DNA from: Candidatus Wallbacteria bacterium
GTDB lineage: Bacteria > Muiribacteriota > JAQTZZ01
Length of the DNA stretch: 64,000 nucleotides
NCBI GenBank assembly: GCA_028687545.1
Contig: JAQTZZ010000011.1
Span: 26,386 to 90,385 of the forward strand
Direction: 5' to 3'
Each line of letters opens with the position of its first letter. The stretch's first letter is position 1. The notes beneath the pieces were generated by a model. That model did no database searches, had not been told where the DNA came from, and was given only the letters and a program-made list of their open reading frames with translations. Position numbers and translations under genes: made by a program. Positions 8,410-17,000 of this stretch are shown here, one piece after another.

Positions 8410-10019
8410 ACAACCTCCTTCTGGAATTCAAGCCTGAACGAAGCCCCGCCATATTCTGATTTTTTTTGAGACAGGAAAAGTTTGCCTCCGTTCTTTTCGG
8501 CAAGCATGAAGCAGATCGGCAGGCCCAGCCCGGTTCCATTTCTTCCCTTTGTGGTGAAAAACGGCTGAAAAACCTTGTCATAATGTTCTTCCATAATCCC
8601 GGGTCCTGAATCTGAGATTTCAATCCAGATCAATGGCGGAGTGATTCCTGTGTTCAGATAAATAGATCCTTCCCCCTTCATAGCCTGGATTGAATTCAGC
8701 ATCAGGTTAATGAAAATCTGGAGCAGATCGTTTCGGTCCATCCTGATGAAACATTCGCCGGCTGCCAGATTTTTGATCCTGGTGTTGCGGAATTCAGGGT
8801 GACCAGACAGCAGATTAACTGCTTCTTCAAACACACCTATCAGATTGATCCGGTCTGTAGCCGGATGGACTTCTGAAAAATGCAGAAGCCGTTCGGTCAA
8901 TGTGGTAATTCTCTCTGTTTCAGTGATAATTTTCAGGCAGAATTCCCTGCGCTTGTCCCGGGGAATGTCGTCCATCAGGATCTGTGAAAATCCCGAGATG
9001 CTTGCCAGTGGATTGTTGATTTCGTGAGCCAGTGCCGCCGCCAGCTGGCCCATGGAAACCAGCTTCTCCTTGAGCACCATCTCTGTCTGCATTTTTTTCA
9101 GGCGCTGGTTGGCATCCTCAAGGTTATCCGCCTTCTGCTTCAGCTCCATGTATACACCGGCTTTCCAGATGGCAAGCGAGGCGCAATTGGCAAGTGCCTC
9201 CAGCATTTCGATCTTGGAATTAAAGTCTTCGCTTTTATCGATCTGGCAGCAGACTATTCCGAGCAGGTTTTCCGCCTTCAGCAGCGGATGCAGGTAAATT
9301 TTTTCACCTGGAGCAAAAAAAATATTAAGCTCCCGCAGAAGCGCCTGTCTCTGACCGTAATTTTCCAGCCGGATTTCACTGGGGAAAAACTCCTCGGTCT
9401 GCTTACTGGCTGAGAGCATGGCTTTCCTGATCAGATTCGGCTTTTCAAAATAATAAAGTGCCACAGACTTAACACTGCAGACCCGGAAAATCGATTCAGC
9501 TACCTGGGTCAGCACTTCTATCAGCTCATATTCTGAAAGCAGTGCCTGATTGATCTGATTGATGATGGAGATCTGGAAGAGTTTCTTCTCCAACAGCTTG
9601 ATGATGTGCAGAAATATATCGTGCTCAGTCTGATAACCGCTGCTCCCGGATTGGTTTTGGAAGTCCAGGAGTCGTCGGATACTGTCTTTCAGGTCGTCCA
9701 GATCGAAAGGCTTGATCACATAATCATCGGCTCCGGCGTTCTCCCCCCAGAATCGGCGGGCGCGGTCATCGCAGGCAGTCAGGATGATCACAGGGATCCT
9801 GTAATAGTCAGGATCGGATTTAATTACGCGGCAGAGCTGCAGACCATCCAGGCCGGGAAGCATCAGGTCGAGCAGCACGAGGTCAGGGACCTTGGAGTAA
9901 AAAAGGTTCAATCCCTCCACGCCGTCCCTGGCCCAGAACACTTCGTACTCTCTGGCCAAAAAATCCCGGCAGACCTGGTATACTATTTCCTCGTCTTCTA
10001 TCAGCAGGATTTTTTTCAT
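8406..10019 (-). CDS. Soluble hybrid sensor histidine kinase (REC-GAF-HisKA-HATPase)
   Basis: The order is unusual in that the receiver comes first: residues 1-120 with phosphoacceptor Asp51 (VLLDLMLPGLDG), then a GAF-like sensor (about 150-300), then the dimerisation helix with the phospho-His in ALAHEINNPLASISGFSQIL near residue 335. A HATPase domain ends it (N-box NSIQA, G1 DSGPGI, G2 GTGLGL). There is no membrane segment, so the signal must be cytoplasmic or relayed. Four-base overlaps join it to the secreted GH57-like gene upstream and the NtrC-type regulator downstream. The N-terminal receiver suggests that it is an intermediate in a phosphorelay. Confidence 0.93.
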   Translation of the reverse strand: MKKILLIEDEEIVYQVCRDFLAREYEVFWARDGVEGLNLFYSKVPDLVLLDLMLPGLDGLQLCRVIKSDPDYYRIPVIILTACDDRARRFWGENAGADDYVIKPFDLDDLKDSIRRLLDFQNQSGSSGYQTEHDIFLHIIKLLEKKLFQISIINQINQALLSEYELIEVLTQVAESIFRVCSVKSVALYYFEKPNLIRKAMLSASKQTEEFFPSEIRLENYGQRQALLRELNIFFAPGEKIYLHPLLKAENLLGIVCCQIDKSEDFNSKIEMLEALANCASLAIWKAGVYMELKQKADNLEDANQRLKKMQTEMVLKEKLVSMGQLAAALAHEINNPLASISGFSQILMDDIPRDKRREFCLKIITETERITTLTERLLHFSEVHPATDRINLIGVFEEAVNLLSGHPEFRNTRIKNLAAGECFIRMDRNDLLQIFINLMLNSIQAMKGEGSIYLNTGITPPLIWIEISDSGPGIMEEHYDKVFQPFFTTKGRNGTGLGLPICFMLAEKNGGKLFLSQKKSEYGGASFRLEFQKEVV

Positions 10020-11869
10020 CTGGGTAAAAGCTCCAGAGTGATTTTCCGCTCTTCTCCAGGTTTCAGCTGGAAAGCCTTTGATTCAAGAAATGAGCCGGCA
10101 GGGAGCAGAAACTCACTGGCCCGCACGGTCCAGCTGCCGTCATCGAAAGAATCCGCCCACCTCATCATCGGACTCTGGTTCTGGTACCCGATTCCTGAAT
10201 AACGCAGATGGAGACGCCTGGTGACGGATGCTGCGTTCTTGACTCTGAAAGATTCCGTCAATTTACTGCTCTTCCGGTCCAGCTCGAATACTTTCTCCAG
10301 AATGAAATCTTCCAGGTTGCCGTGCAGTTTTTTATAAAAAACAAGGCTGTCTCCCTTGAATTCATAGAAATCGAAGGTGATTTTCTCGTTATCGATGGAT
10401 ACGTCGGCATGTTCTTCATCTTCCACATCCGACAAGGTACGGTCTTTCCCTTTGACATAAACCTCTATCAGTCTGCCTGTATGGGCGTCCAGGGCACAGA
10501 AAAAATCCCTGTTTTCCAGGAACAGAAAATTCTCACCCTTGATGTTCCTGTAACTGGAATAAGGCTTCTTCTTCATTAAAGTGAAATATTCCCTGTTCAA
10601 GCATTGCTGCACGTCCCAGAACAGGGATTCATCTTTGAGGAACCAGTTTTCCTCGATTTTTTCCAGGATTTCCATTTGCCTGCCTTCAAGTACTGAACCC
10701 GGGTAATTGCTCTTCAGGTAGAAAAGCCAGTAACCGAATTTATCGCGATAATATTTATCCAGGTAGGAAGTAGTGAAATGATGATTAAAAGGCCTGATCA
10801 GATCCGGATAATAATCCCGGGTCATTCTGCCGGTGATTGAGGGGTAGTACTCAGGCAGAGCCTTAAATCTGATGGATTTCTCATCTTTCAGGGTTTTCAG
10901 CTCTTCCAGCACTGATTCGATGATTGAGAGTGTGGTCTGGTTGTCGACTTCCCAGTAAAGTCCAAGGAAAGGATAGAAATGTCCGGCTTCAGTGGCTTCG
11001 CTCAGGTAATTCAGGCAGCGGGCCAGCACTTTTCCGCCCATGTAGTCGGCCAGGTTTTCCAGAACAGGGATTGCGGGGAAAAAAGTCAGGCGGTTGTCGT
11101 CGATTTTATAGGGATAGTATTCATTCGTCCTGCGCACCAGAATTCCCTGGTATCCAAGATCTCCAGCGGCATGAGCAACCTCGGAATCCACTCCCAGATA
11201 TGGCACAGAGAGTACAGATGCACCCAGATGGAAAACATCGTTGAATGCCACTTTCCAGTTTGAAAGCTGCAGAGTCTTGAGCGCGTTATTCTGAAGCCAC
11301 GGCAGATAGGTGCGGGTCAGGGATGAACCAAGGAGATAGATGTTCTCGCTCTTGTTCAGCCAATCCGTGAATTTGGAATTCTTAGCCAGATAGTCCAGAT
11401 AAACTCCGTTGAATGTGATGTTGAGTGGGATCTTGAGGAGTTTGAGCTCTGTTAAGAGTTTTTCATAGAGCAGAAAGTCTTTGTAAAAGCTGGATGGCTG
11501 GAAGTTCACAACCAGCGCCACGGTCAGCTGATTCTCCTGATAATCCAGAATTTCGCCGAATTTCAGATTCAATACAGACTGCTTGTTTACCTGATTCGGG
11601 TTGTCAGGATCAGCTCTCTTGAACAGCCGGTTGATCATGAAGTAGTATTTGTATTCTCCCTGCGGGAGGTAGAGATCAAGCTTGAAAAATCCGTCCTCGC
11701 ACTTTTTCAACGGAGCTCCCTGCCAGTTGTTGAAGCTCCCGTAAAGTTCCACTACTGTGGCTTCAGGAGCGTAATAGGAAAACTCCACCAATCCTTTGTA
11801 ATCGAAGGTAACCGCGGCGTTCAGGGTAATCGCAGAACAGAGAATCAGCAGAATGGCTTTTATCAGCAT
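10016..11869 (-). CDS. Secreted CBM48/GH57-like carbohydrate-active protein
   Basis: The start at 11869 is chosen because GGAGG lies nine bases upstream and the protein then opens with a clean signal peptide (MLIKAILLILCSAITLNA). An in-frame ATG at 12004 would add 45 non-signal residues. After cleavage, residues 20-105 match a glycogen-binding CBM48/AMPK-beta module (VVELYGSFNNWQG, EYKYYFMINRL). The middle resembles the (beta/alpha) barrel of GH57 alpha-glucanases or polysaccharide deacetylases, and the last ~170 residues resemble the beta-sandwich that follows GH57 domains. The catalytic residues could not be fixed, so enzymatic activity is open. It heads an operon with a histidine kinase and an NtrC-type regulator, each overlapping by four bases, which hints at a link to polysaccharide sensing. 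Confidence 0.7.
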   Translation of the reverse strand: MLIKAILLILCSAITLNAAVTFDYKGLVEFSYYAPEATVVELYGSFNNWQGAPLKKCEDGFFKLDLYLPQGEYKYYFMINRLFKRADPDNPNQVNKQSVLNLKFGEILDYQENQLTVALVVNFQPSSFYKDFLLYEKLLTELKLLKIPLNITFNGVYLDYLAKNSKFTDWLNKSENIYLLGSSLTRTYLPWLQNNALKTLQLSNWKVAFNDVFHLGASVLSVPYLGVDSEVAHAAGDLGYQGILVRRTNEYYPYKIDDNRLTFFPAIPVLENLADYMGGKVLARCLNYLSEATEAGHFYPFLGLYWEVDNQTTLSIIESVLEELKTLKDEKSIRFKALPEYYPSITGRMTRDYYPDLIRPFNHHFTTSYLDKYYRDKFGYWLFYLKSNYPGSVLEGRQMEILEKIEENWFLKDESLFWDVQQCLNREYFTLMKKKPYSSYRNIKGENFLFLENRDFFCALDAHTGRLIEVYVKGKDRTLSDVEDEEHADVSIDNEKITFDFYEFKGDSLVFYKKLHGNLEDFILEKVFELDRKSSKLTESFRVKNAASVTRRLHLRYSGIGYQNQSPMMRWADSFDDGSWTVRASEFLLPAGSFLESKAFQLKPGEERKITLELLPR

Positions 11870-11948
11870 CGCATGCTCCCTCCAGGTTGTATGGAAGCGC
11901 CAGTGCCCCCAAGAGCCTCTACTAAAGTGTCCAAAAGGCTCTGTGTAT

Positions 11949-11978
11949 ATTTTACACGGAACCAGCGCGGATTTGCAA
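11949..11978 (-). promoter_or_regulatory. Promoter of the GH57-like/two-component operon
   Basis: On the minus strand TTGCAA (11978-11973) and TAAAAT (11954-11949) are separated by 18 bases. This leaves a 5' leader of about 70 bases before the ATG at 11869. It is divergent from pilT. Confidence 0.45.
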
Positions 11979-12023
11979 GAACTCTTTAGCTTGCGACAAG
12001 CCAATGCATTTCACGGTTTAATC

Positions 12024-12032
12024 TGATAAAAT
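12024..12032 (+). promoter_or_regulatory. Extended -10 promoter of the first pilT gene
   Basis: TGATAAAAT gives an extended -10 (TGn plus TAAAAT) 24 bases before the ATG at 12056, with GGAGG five bases before that ATG. No convincing -35 box was found. Confidence 0.4.
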
Positions 12033-12055
12033 ATTAAAAAATCATCGGAGGAACG

Positions 12056-13120
12056 ATGGGAATCAATATCAACGACCTTCTCACGATAGCGGTCCAGAAA
12101 AAGGCTTCAGACTGCCATATCAAGCCTGGCCTTCCTCCCAGATTCCGAATCCACGGTGAACTCACAAACATAGTTTCCAATGTGATCACACATGAAATCG
12201 CCCTCACCTTTCTGGACCAGGTCCTGACCAAGGATCGCAAGGAACAGTTCCAGAAGAACTGTGACATCGACGGTCTGCACGTGGTCCCAAACGTAGGCCG
12301 ATTCCGCTATAACTTTTTCCGCCAGAAGGGTCTTTTCCACATGGTCTTCCGCCACATCCCGAACCTGATCCCGACAGTCGACGGACTGGGACTGCCGAAA
12401 ATTCTCAAGGAATTCGCCATGGCCGAGCGCGGCATTATCCTGGTCACTGGAACCACAGGCTCGGGAAAATCGACATCACTCGCAGCCATGATCAACCATA
12501 TCAACGAAAATGACTCTCTGAACATCATCACCATCGAGGACCCGGTGGAATTTTTCCACACAGACAAGAAATGCCTGATCTCTCAGAGAACGCTGGGTGA
12601 GGACGTCCCGAGCTTTTCCCACGCCCTTAAATATGTGCTGCGCCAGGACCCGGACGTGATCCTGGTCGGGGAAATGAGGGACCAGGAAACCATCTCCACT
12701 GCCATTACAGCCGCTGAAACCGGACATCTGGTATTTTCCACCCTGCACACGACAGATGCCCAGCAGACAGTGGAGCGTATCATCGACACGTATCCTTCCA
12801 CACTCCATCATCAGATCAGAAAGCAGATCGCCCTTAACCTGCAGGGAGTGGTTTCCCAGCGCCTGCTGCCCAAAAAGGACGGCACCGGCCGTGTGGCGGC
12901 CCTGGAAATACTGGTGGCCACGCCTACAGTGCGCAAGATCATCGCAGAAGGCGAAGTCACGAAACTCTATAAAGTGATTTCAGAGGGTGAACTGGAAGGA
13001 ATGCAGACTTTCAACCAGGCGCTGCTGAAATTCCTGCAGCAGGACCTGATCACTGAAGAGGAAGCATTCAGAGCAGCCACCAGGCCGGAAGAACTGAAGC
13101 TGGCGCTGCAGACGACTTAG
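12056..13120 (+). CDS. pilT: Type IV pilus retraction ATPase PilT
   Basis: This is a hexameric cytoplasmic ATPase that depolymerises type IV pili to drive twitching, adhesion and DNA uptake. The 354-residue length is normal. Visible motifs are the N-terminal ASDCHIKPGLPPRFRIHG, Walker A GTTGSGKST near 135, the Asp box (NIITIEDPVEF), Walker B VILVGEMRDQET and the PilT-typical TGHLVFSTLHTTDAQQTVERI. The usual C-terminal AIRNLIRE is replaced by a diverged TVRKIIAEGE. It stands alone: the genes on both sides run the other way. A second PilT lies at 17001-18083. Confidence 0.95.
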   Translation: MGININDLLTIAVQKKASDCHIKPGLPPRFRIHGELTNIVSNVITHEIALTFLDQVLTKDRKEQFQKNCDIDGLHVVPNVGRFRYNFFRQKGLFHMVFRHIPNLIPTVDGLGLPKILKEFAMAERGIILVTGTTGSGKSTSLAAMINHINENDSLNIITIEDPVEFFHTDKKCLISQRTLGEDVPSFSHALKYVLRQDPDVILVGEMRDQETISTAITAAETGHLVFSTLHTTDAQQTVERIIDTYPSTLHHQIRKQIALNLQGVVSQRLLPKKDGTGRVAALEILVATPTVRKIIAEGEVTKLYKVISEGELEGMQTFNQALLKFLQQDLITEEEAFRAATRPEELKLALQTT

Positions 13121-13128
13121 CATTAAAT

Positions 13129-13186
13129 CCGGCACTGGATCAGTACCGGTTCATCGGCGGGTTAACTAAGGCTCATCTTAGTCCTT
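13129..13186. terminator. Possible bidirectional terminator between pilT and the protease gene
   Basis: Two short hairpins lie in the convergent gap: 13129-13149 (CCGG-x-ACT paired with AGT-x-CCGG, one mismatch) and 13165-13182 (ACTAAG/CTTAGT, loop of six) followed by CCTTTATAA. The T-run is poor, so the call is tentative. Confidence 0.3.
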
Positions 13187-13208
13187 TATAACTACTGGCT
13201 GATTACTC

Positions 13209-15929
13209 TCACCTCTGGTCTGCTAGCAGCCACTTGCCTTCCACTTCTGAAGTAAAGGGTTTGATCCTCCACATATCCTTTTGGGTAGTTTGATTCTGTA
13301 GCTCATCCGGCTTGATGATTACGGAAACTGTATGATGAATCTCCTTCCAGAAAAGCTTGTAAAGTTCGGCCGTTGCACGTACTGCCAATGGCAACAGTTT
13401 CTTTCCTAAATATAGGTTGTATTCATCATATGTGAAGTTGCCGGGAGCTGGCATATCACCCCATACATCTTTTGAAGAATCGTCATCTGTAATCTCAGTA
13501 ACACTGTAAAATAATTTGAATAAATCAGTTTGCTTATTCCATGTTTCTTCGCTATAACACCAATTATATTGATTAGGAACTTTTCTGTACTGCGTAATAT
13601 CTATATTGTTGTCGTGCAGTTCAGAGTATATTCGGTAGTTTTCAGGCTCTCCCACGAAATCTTCATACGGATCAGGACCTAGGCCAATCAGATAACTGTT
13701 GTGCCAATCATTAAGGACATGTGCAGGTAAAGTCATGTCTTGTAGGAGATGAGCAACACGACCAAGCAAATAATATGCTTGTTTAGGATCATCTTTATAA
13801 ACCGCCAGCATTTTTTCCCATAATTCTTCAGCTCTGTCAATAGAGGATTTATAAGAAAAGACAAAATTTCCAGTTGGCCACACGCCATTAAGACCGACAT
13901 CGAAGTTGCCACCATGTCTTGTTATCGGGTCCCAGAAATGGCAGCCAACTACTTTGAGAGTGCTTTCATTAAAATCCGGAATCGGCAGAGCATGTTTTGG
14001 GCCATAGGCAAATGGGCCACCTGGCCAGTAATACATATCTTCTTCCATTGAGCCTTCGATAACGTCGTTGTTGCCAGCCAGTGCTGTATTTTTTCCTTTA
14101 TCAGTGTTTTTTATAAATTCAGGCCAGTCTACAAAAGAATATGGGGTGGGCGTCGGGGTAAAATCTGGAACATCTTGCCCAACTTCTCCGCCTGTGTATG
14201 TTGGTATCTTTATGTATTTAAATGTATTTTCGACAATAATTGGTGGACCTTGCTCTTGATACTCTTCAACTTCATAAGTTACAGTATAATTCACATCTGT
14301 TTCCTTCCCTATATACTTCCCAAATTCCTTCACCAGTCCCTTATCAGCATCTGGATTGTTCCATAGATTTTCGAAAGCTTGTCCAGACAAGTATTGATGC
14401 ACTTGCTTTTCAGGGTACATGTGATGACATGCTTCAAACAAAGCATCTTCCTCATAGGTAAAACCAATCTTTGATTCCGTAGTATCCCATATTTCATCGG
14501 TAATGGGTGTAACCTGGGTTGGAACTCCTGGCAGATGCAGGATTTTTTGACCATCTCTCAAAATCTTCAAACCTGCCAGCACCTGTTCGTATTTCGAGCT
14601 GTTCTGCGTCAGTGAAATCGCTGCAGCCAGTCCGCTTACATGCGCTGCGGCTGCAGATGTGCCTGTGGTCGATCCATATTTACTCCCTGGAAGTAGAGTC
14701 GGTATGTCCACGCCTGGGGCCCAAAAATCCACTGCAGCGTTGATGTTTGAACTTGCCCAGATATTTCCGTCTGGTCCATTTGCTGCTACTGAGATCACGT
14801 AATTATATGAGGCAGGAAACAATGGTTCTTTATTTCCTTCATTACCTGCAGCAGCGATTATAGTACAACCTTTATCCAAAGCATAAAGAATCGCCTTTTT
14901 CATCATCTCAGAGTACCCGTGACCTGCAGCACTGATGTTGATAATGCTCGCGCCATGATCAATTGCATAATAAATTCCCATGCATAGGATCGAATAACAA
15001 CCATAGCCTTGATTGTCCAGCACTTTGACAGGCAGGATCTTCATCCTTGGGAACATTCCATCTATTCCGTATTCATTCCATAAAGCTGCCATGATGCCAG
15101 CCATCTCGGTTCCGTGTCCGTTGTCATCTGCAGGATCGTCATCAAGATTCAGGAAGTCATATCCAGGCAGAATATTATTCCTATCAAGGTCTTCGTGATA
15201 CCTGTCGATCCCAGTATCCAGTATTGCAACGATAACTTCCTTTGTAGAATTGATTTCACCGAGCCTTCTGATGTCTCCGAACTGCCGCATATTCCATTGA
15301 GTCTGCCGTAAATCCTGGCTTTCGCACATTTTCAAAACACGATCAGGTTCCACAGATGTCACCATGCCCTCTTGCGCCAGTTTTTTCTGCAATTCATCAC
15401 GATCGGTACCAGTCGGTAATCTCACAGCTATGTATCTACCACTCAACAATTGTGGTTCGAGTTTATATTTATCAAGAAATTCTTTCTTTTCCCTTAAATC
15501 TTTTGGAGAGAAAAGCAGATTCAACCGTTCAGGTACTGTTTCACCAATCCCGGCATAGCTTGTTCTCGGAGGGTTAAGTTTGTCATCAGGGAGATTCAAA
15601 GTCACCTTTTTTGATCCACCTGATCTAGGTATTCTCCAGTCCTGTGGGTTGCTATGTACACTGATTTTACCAGTCAACAAATCCTGACTGTAAAATTTGA
15701 ACTCCCATTTTTTACCTGCTGGTATCTCTCTTTTCATACCAGCATAAACTACATCTCCCCACTGTAGCCGCTCTGTTTTTATCAGGTCCAGCATAAATTT
15801 GCGGTTTTTATCTTTACCGCTGACTGTGAGTTGAATTTCGTCTTTTTGGGGTGCAAATGATAAAGCTATGGGTACTGGCAGAAACCGTTTCCATGGAATC
15901 AACATGTCGAAGACCATAGCAGTCAGCAT
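13209..15929 (-). CDS. Subtilisin-like protease fused to a zinc phospholipase C-like domain
   Basis: A peptidase S8 domain spans about residues 228-440 with a complete triad: Asp238 (VAILDTGID), His272 (DNGHGTEMAG) and Ser425 (TTGTSAAAAHVSG), plus the oxyanion Asn363. Residues 140-205 look like an inhibitor-type propeptide. After a Pro/Thr linker near 590, the C-terminal ~280 residues carry HFWDP and the pattern H-x3-D-x3-P-x-H (AHLLQDMTLPAH), typical of the zinc-dependent phospholipase C/P1 nuclease fold. The annotated ATG at 15929 has no Shine-Dalgarno. The frame stays open to an AAGGAGG-led ATA codon at 15959, which would complete a signal peptide. Its leader overlaps the stop of the membrane protein gene upstream, so the two are coupled. 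It is probably secreted. Confidence 0.88.
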   Translation of the reverse strand: MLTAMVFDMLIPWKRFLPVPIALSFAPQKDEIQLTVSGKDKNRKFMLDLIKTERLQWGDVVYAGMKREIPAGKKWEFKFYSQDLLTGKISVHSNPQDWRIPRSGGSKKVTLNLPDDKLNPPRTSYAGIGETVPERLNLLFSPKDLREKKEFLDKYKLEPQLLSGRYIAVRLPTGTDRDELQKKLAQEGMVTSVEPDRVLKMCESQDLRQTQWNMRQFGDIRRLGEINSTKEVIVAILDTGIDRYHEDLDRNNILPGYDFLNLDDDPADDNGHGTEMAGIMAALWNEYGIDGMFPRMKILPVKVLDNQGYGCYSILCMGIYYAIDHGASIINISAAGHGYSEMMKKAILYALDKGCTIIAAAGNEGNKEPLFPASYNYVISVAANGPDGNIWASSNINAAVDFWAPGVDIPTLLPGSKYGSTTGTSAAAAHVSGLAAAISLTQNSSKYEQVLAGLKILRDGQKILHLPGVPTQVTPITDEIWDTTESKIGFTYEEDALFEACHHMYPEKQVHQYLSGQAFENLWNNPDADKGLVKEFGKYIGKETDVNYTVTYEVEEYQEQGPPIIVENTFKYIKIPTYTGGEVGQDVPDFTPTPTPYSFVDWPEFIKNTDKGKNTALAGNNDVIEGSMEEDMYYWPGGPFAYGPKHALPIPDFNESTLKVVGCHFWDPITRHGGNFDVGLNGVWPTGNFVFSYKSSIDRAEELWEKMLAVYKDDPKQAYYLLGRVAHLLQDMTLPAHVLNDWHNSYLIGLGPDPYEDFVGEPENYRIYSELHDNNIDITQYRKVPNQYNWCYSEETWNKQTDLFKLFYSVTEITDDDSSKDVWGDMPAPGNFTYDEYNLYLGKKLLPLAVRATAELYKLFWKEIHHTVSVIIKPDELQNQTTQKDMWRIKPFTSEVEGKWLLADQR

Positions 15930-15968
15930 TATGAAGAAAAAGGTTCTGCTTTGTGTTATTAATCCTCC

Positions 15969-16664
15969 TTAGAATATGTTCCCATGCCTGATATCGCACA
16001 GGGTGCTGAGCACTATGGCAAATGGCATTGATCCGATAAGAATGTATATAACACCTCGTATCACGGTCGATACACGAGCATTTTTGCAGCCAGCATATCT
16101 GGAAAAAAAGAGCGTCATTCCTATAGGCAAAAGATAAGCAAACATGCACCACATTCCCAGTGCACCCTGCTGCATATAAGCGAAAATCTGATCAGGGCCA
16201 CCATGTTCAGGCCATATGCAGATGCCAGTATATGGTCCGGCATATGTGACCATACTGGCAAGAAATGCATAGAGGATCAGCCGCCTACGGCAATGCCAGG
16301 AGCTTGCTTTGATTCCATCCGGTTTTTCTTCTTCTGACAGATAGCGCGCCAGGCAGCAGAGCCCAAGGTATATCTCCCAGCAGAAAAAAAGCAATGTCAG
16401 CACTGCTTGCGGTGCCAGAGTGAGCAAATTCTCCTCATCGTTTACAGGGCTGAAAACTATCCGTTTGGAAAGATAAATCACTGTGAATATCAGATAATTC
16501 CAATCATGCAGGTTGGCGTAACGCCGAATATCCAATTTTAACAGATGGGACACGGTTTTAGCATGAGTCGGATTCAGCCGCAGCCAGGTAACAAACAGGA
16601 ATGCGGCAGCGAAAATCAGTAGAGGGATTAAGTAGTAATAATTCCTCAAAAAGGTGATCATCAT
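15969..16664 (-). CDS. Polytopic membrane protein of unknown function
   Basis: No family was recognised. The 231 residues contain about five hydrophobic segments: near 10-27, 80-105, 130-150, 170-190 and 205-222. A polar, Arg/Lys-rich cytoplasmic loop (CCLARYLSEEEKPDGIKASSWHCRRR) lies in the middle, and there are several Cys, Trp and Tyr. The start has CCGGAGGA immediately before ATGATG; the second ATG has better spacing. The stop lies inside the Shine-Dalgarno of the subtilisin-phospholipase gene, so the two form a coupled pair. A role in export or maturation of that protein is inference from position only. Confidence 0.65.
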   Translation of the reverse strand: MMITFLRNYYYLIPLLIFAAAFLFVTWLRLNPTHAKTVSHLLKLDIRRYANLHDWNYLIFTVIYLSKRIVFSPVNDEENLLTLAPQAVLTLLFFCWEIYLGLCCLARYLSEEEKPDGIKASSWHCRRRLILYAFLASMVTYAGPYTGICIWPEHGGPDQIFAYMQQGALGMWCMFAYLLPIGMTLFFSRYAGCKNARVSTVIRGVIYILIGSMPFAIVLSTLCDIRHGNIF

Positions 16665-17000
16665 TCCTCCGGATTTATTTTTTTATTCTTATTTCCAAAC
16701 GCTTTTCCGCTCCATAGCGGAAACTTAAAAACCACAGCTATGATTAGTTGATCATTTTGATTAGTATGCAGCGGTTAACAGCTTGCTCATAATATTTTAT
16801 TTTAAATTCAACCTTTGTCAATACAAAACCCATGATTTCCAAGGGAAAAAAAAGGTGGAGTGAATATTCACAACGAGAAAAAATACAGTTTTTGGTTGCT
16901 GCATTTTTATCTGCACGTCTGGTTAAAGTCAAGAAGCTTTTAATAGAAAGCGACTATCTGATACTGGATTCAGTAAATGACAATCCTTTTACAAGTGGTT
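16665..17000. other. 336-base gene-free gap upstream of the membrane protein/protease pair
   Basis: This AT-rich gap lies between the start of the membrane protein gene and the stop of the second pilT. It holds a perfect 8-bp stem (TTTCCGCT / AGCGGAAA, loop CCAT) at 16704-16723, which would sit in the 5' leader of the minus-strand pair. Open frames here have no Shine-Dalgarno and no recognisable protein. Nothing else was seen. Confidence 0.5.

Noticed and set aside
11989-12004. A GG-N10-GC pattern on the minus strand upstream of the GH57-like operon, suggestive of a sigma-54 promoter
   Set aside because: Only the two GG/GC pairs fit; the conserved TGGCAC and TTGCA context is poor, and a better sigma-70-type promoter lies downstream of it.
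10016-12004. Longer start at 12004 for the GH57-like protein
   Set aside because: The extra 45 residues lack signal-peptide character and would span the promoter; the ATG at 11869 has a strong Shine-Dalgarno and a clean signal peptide.
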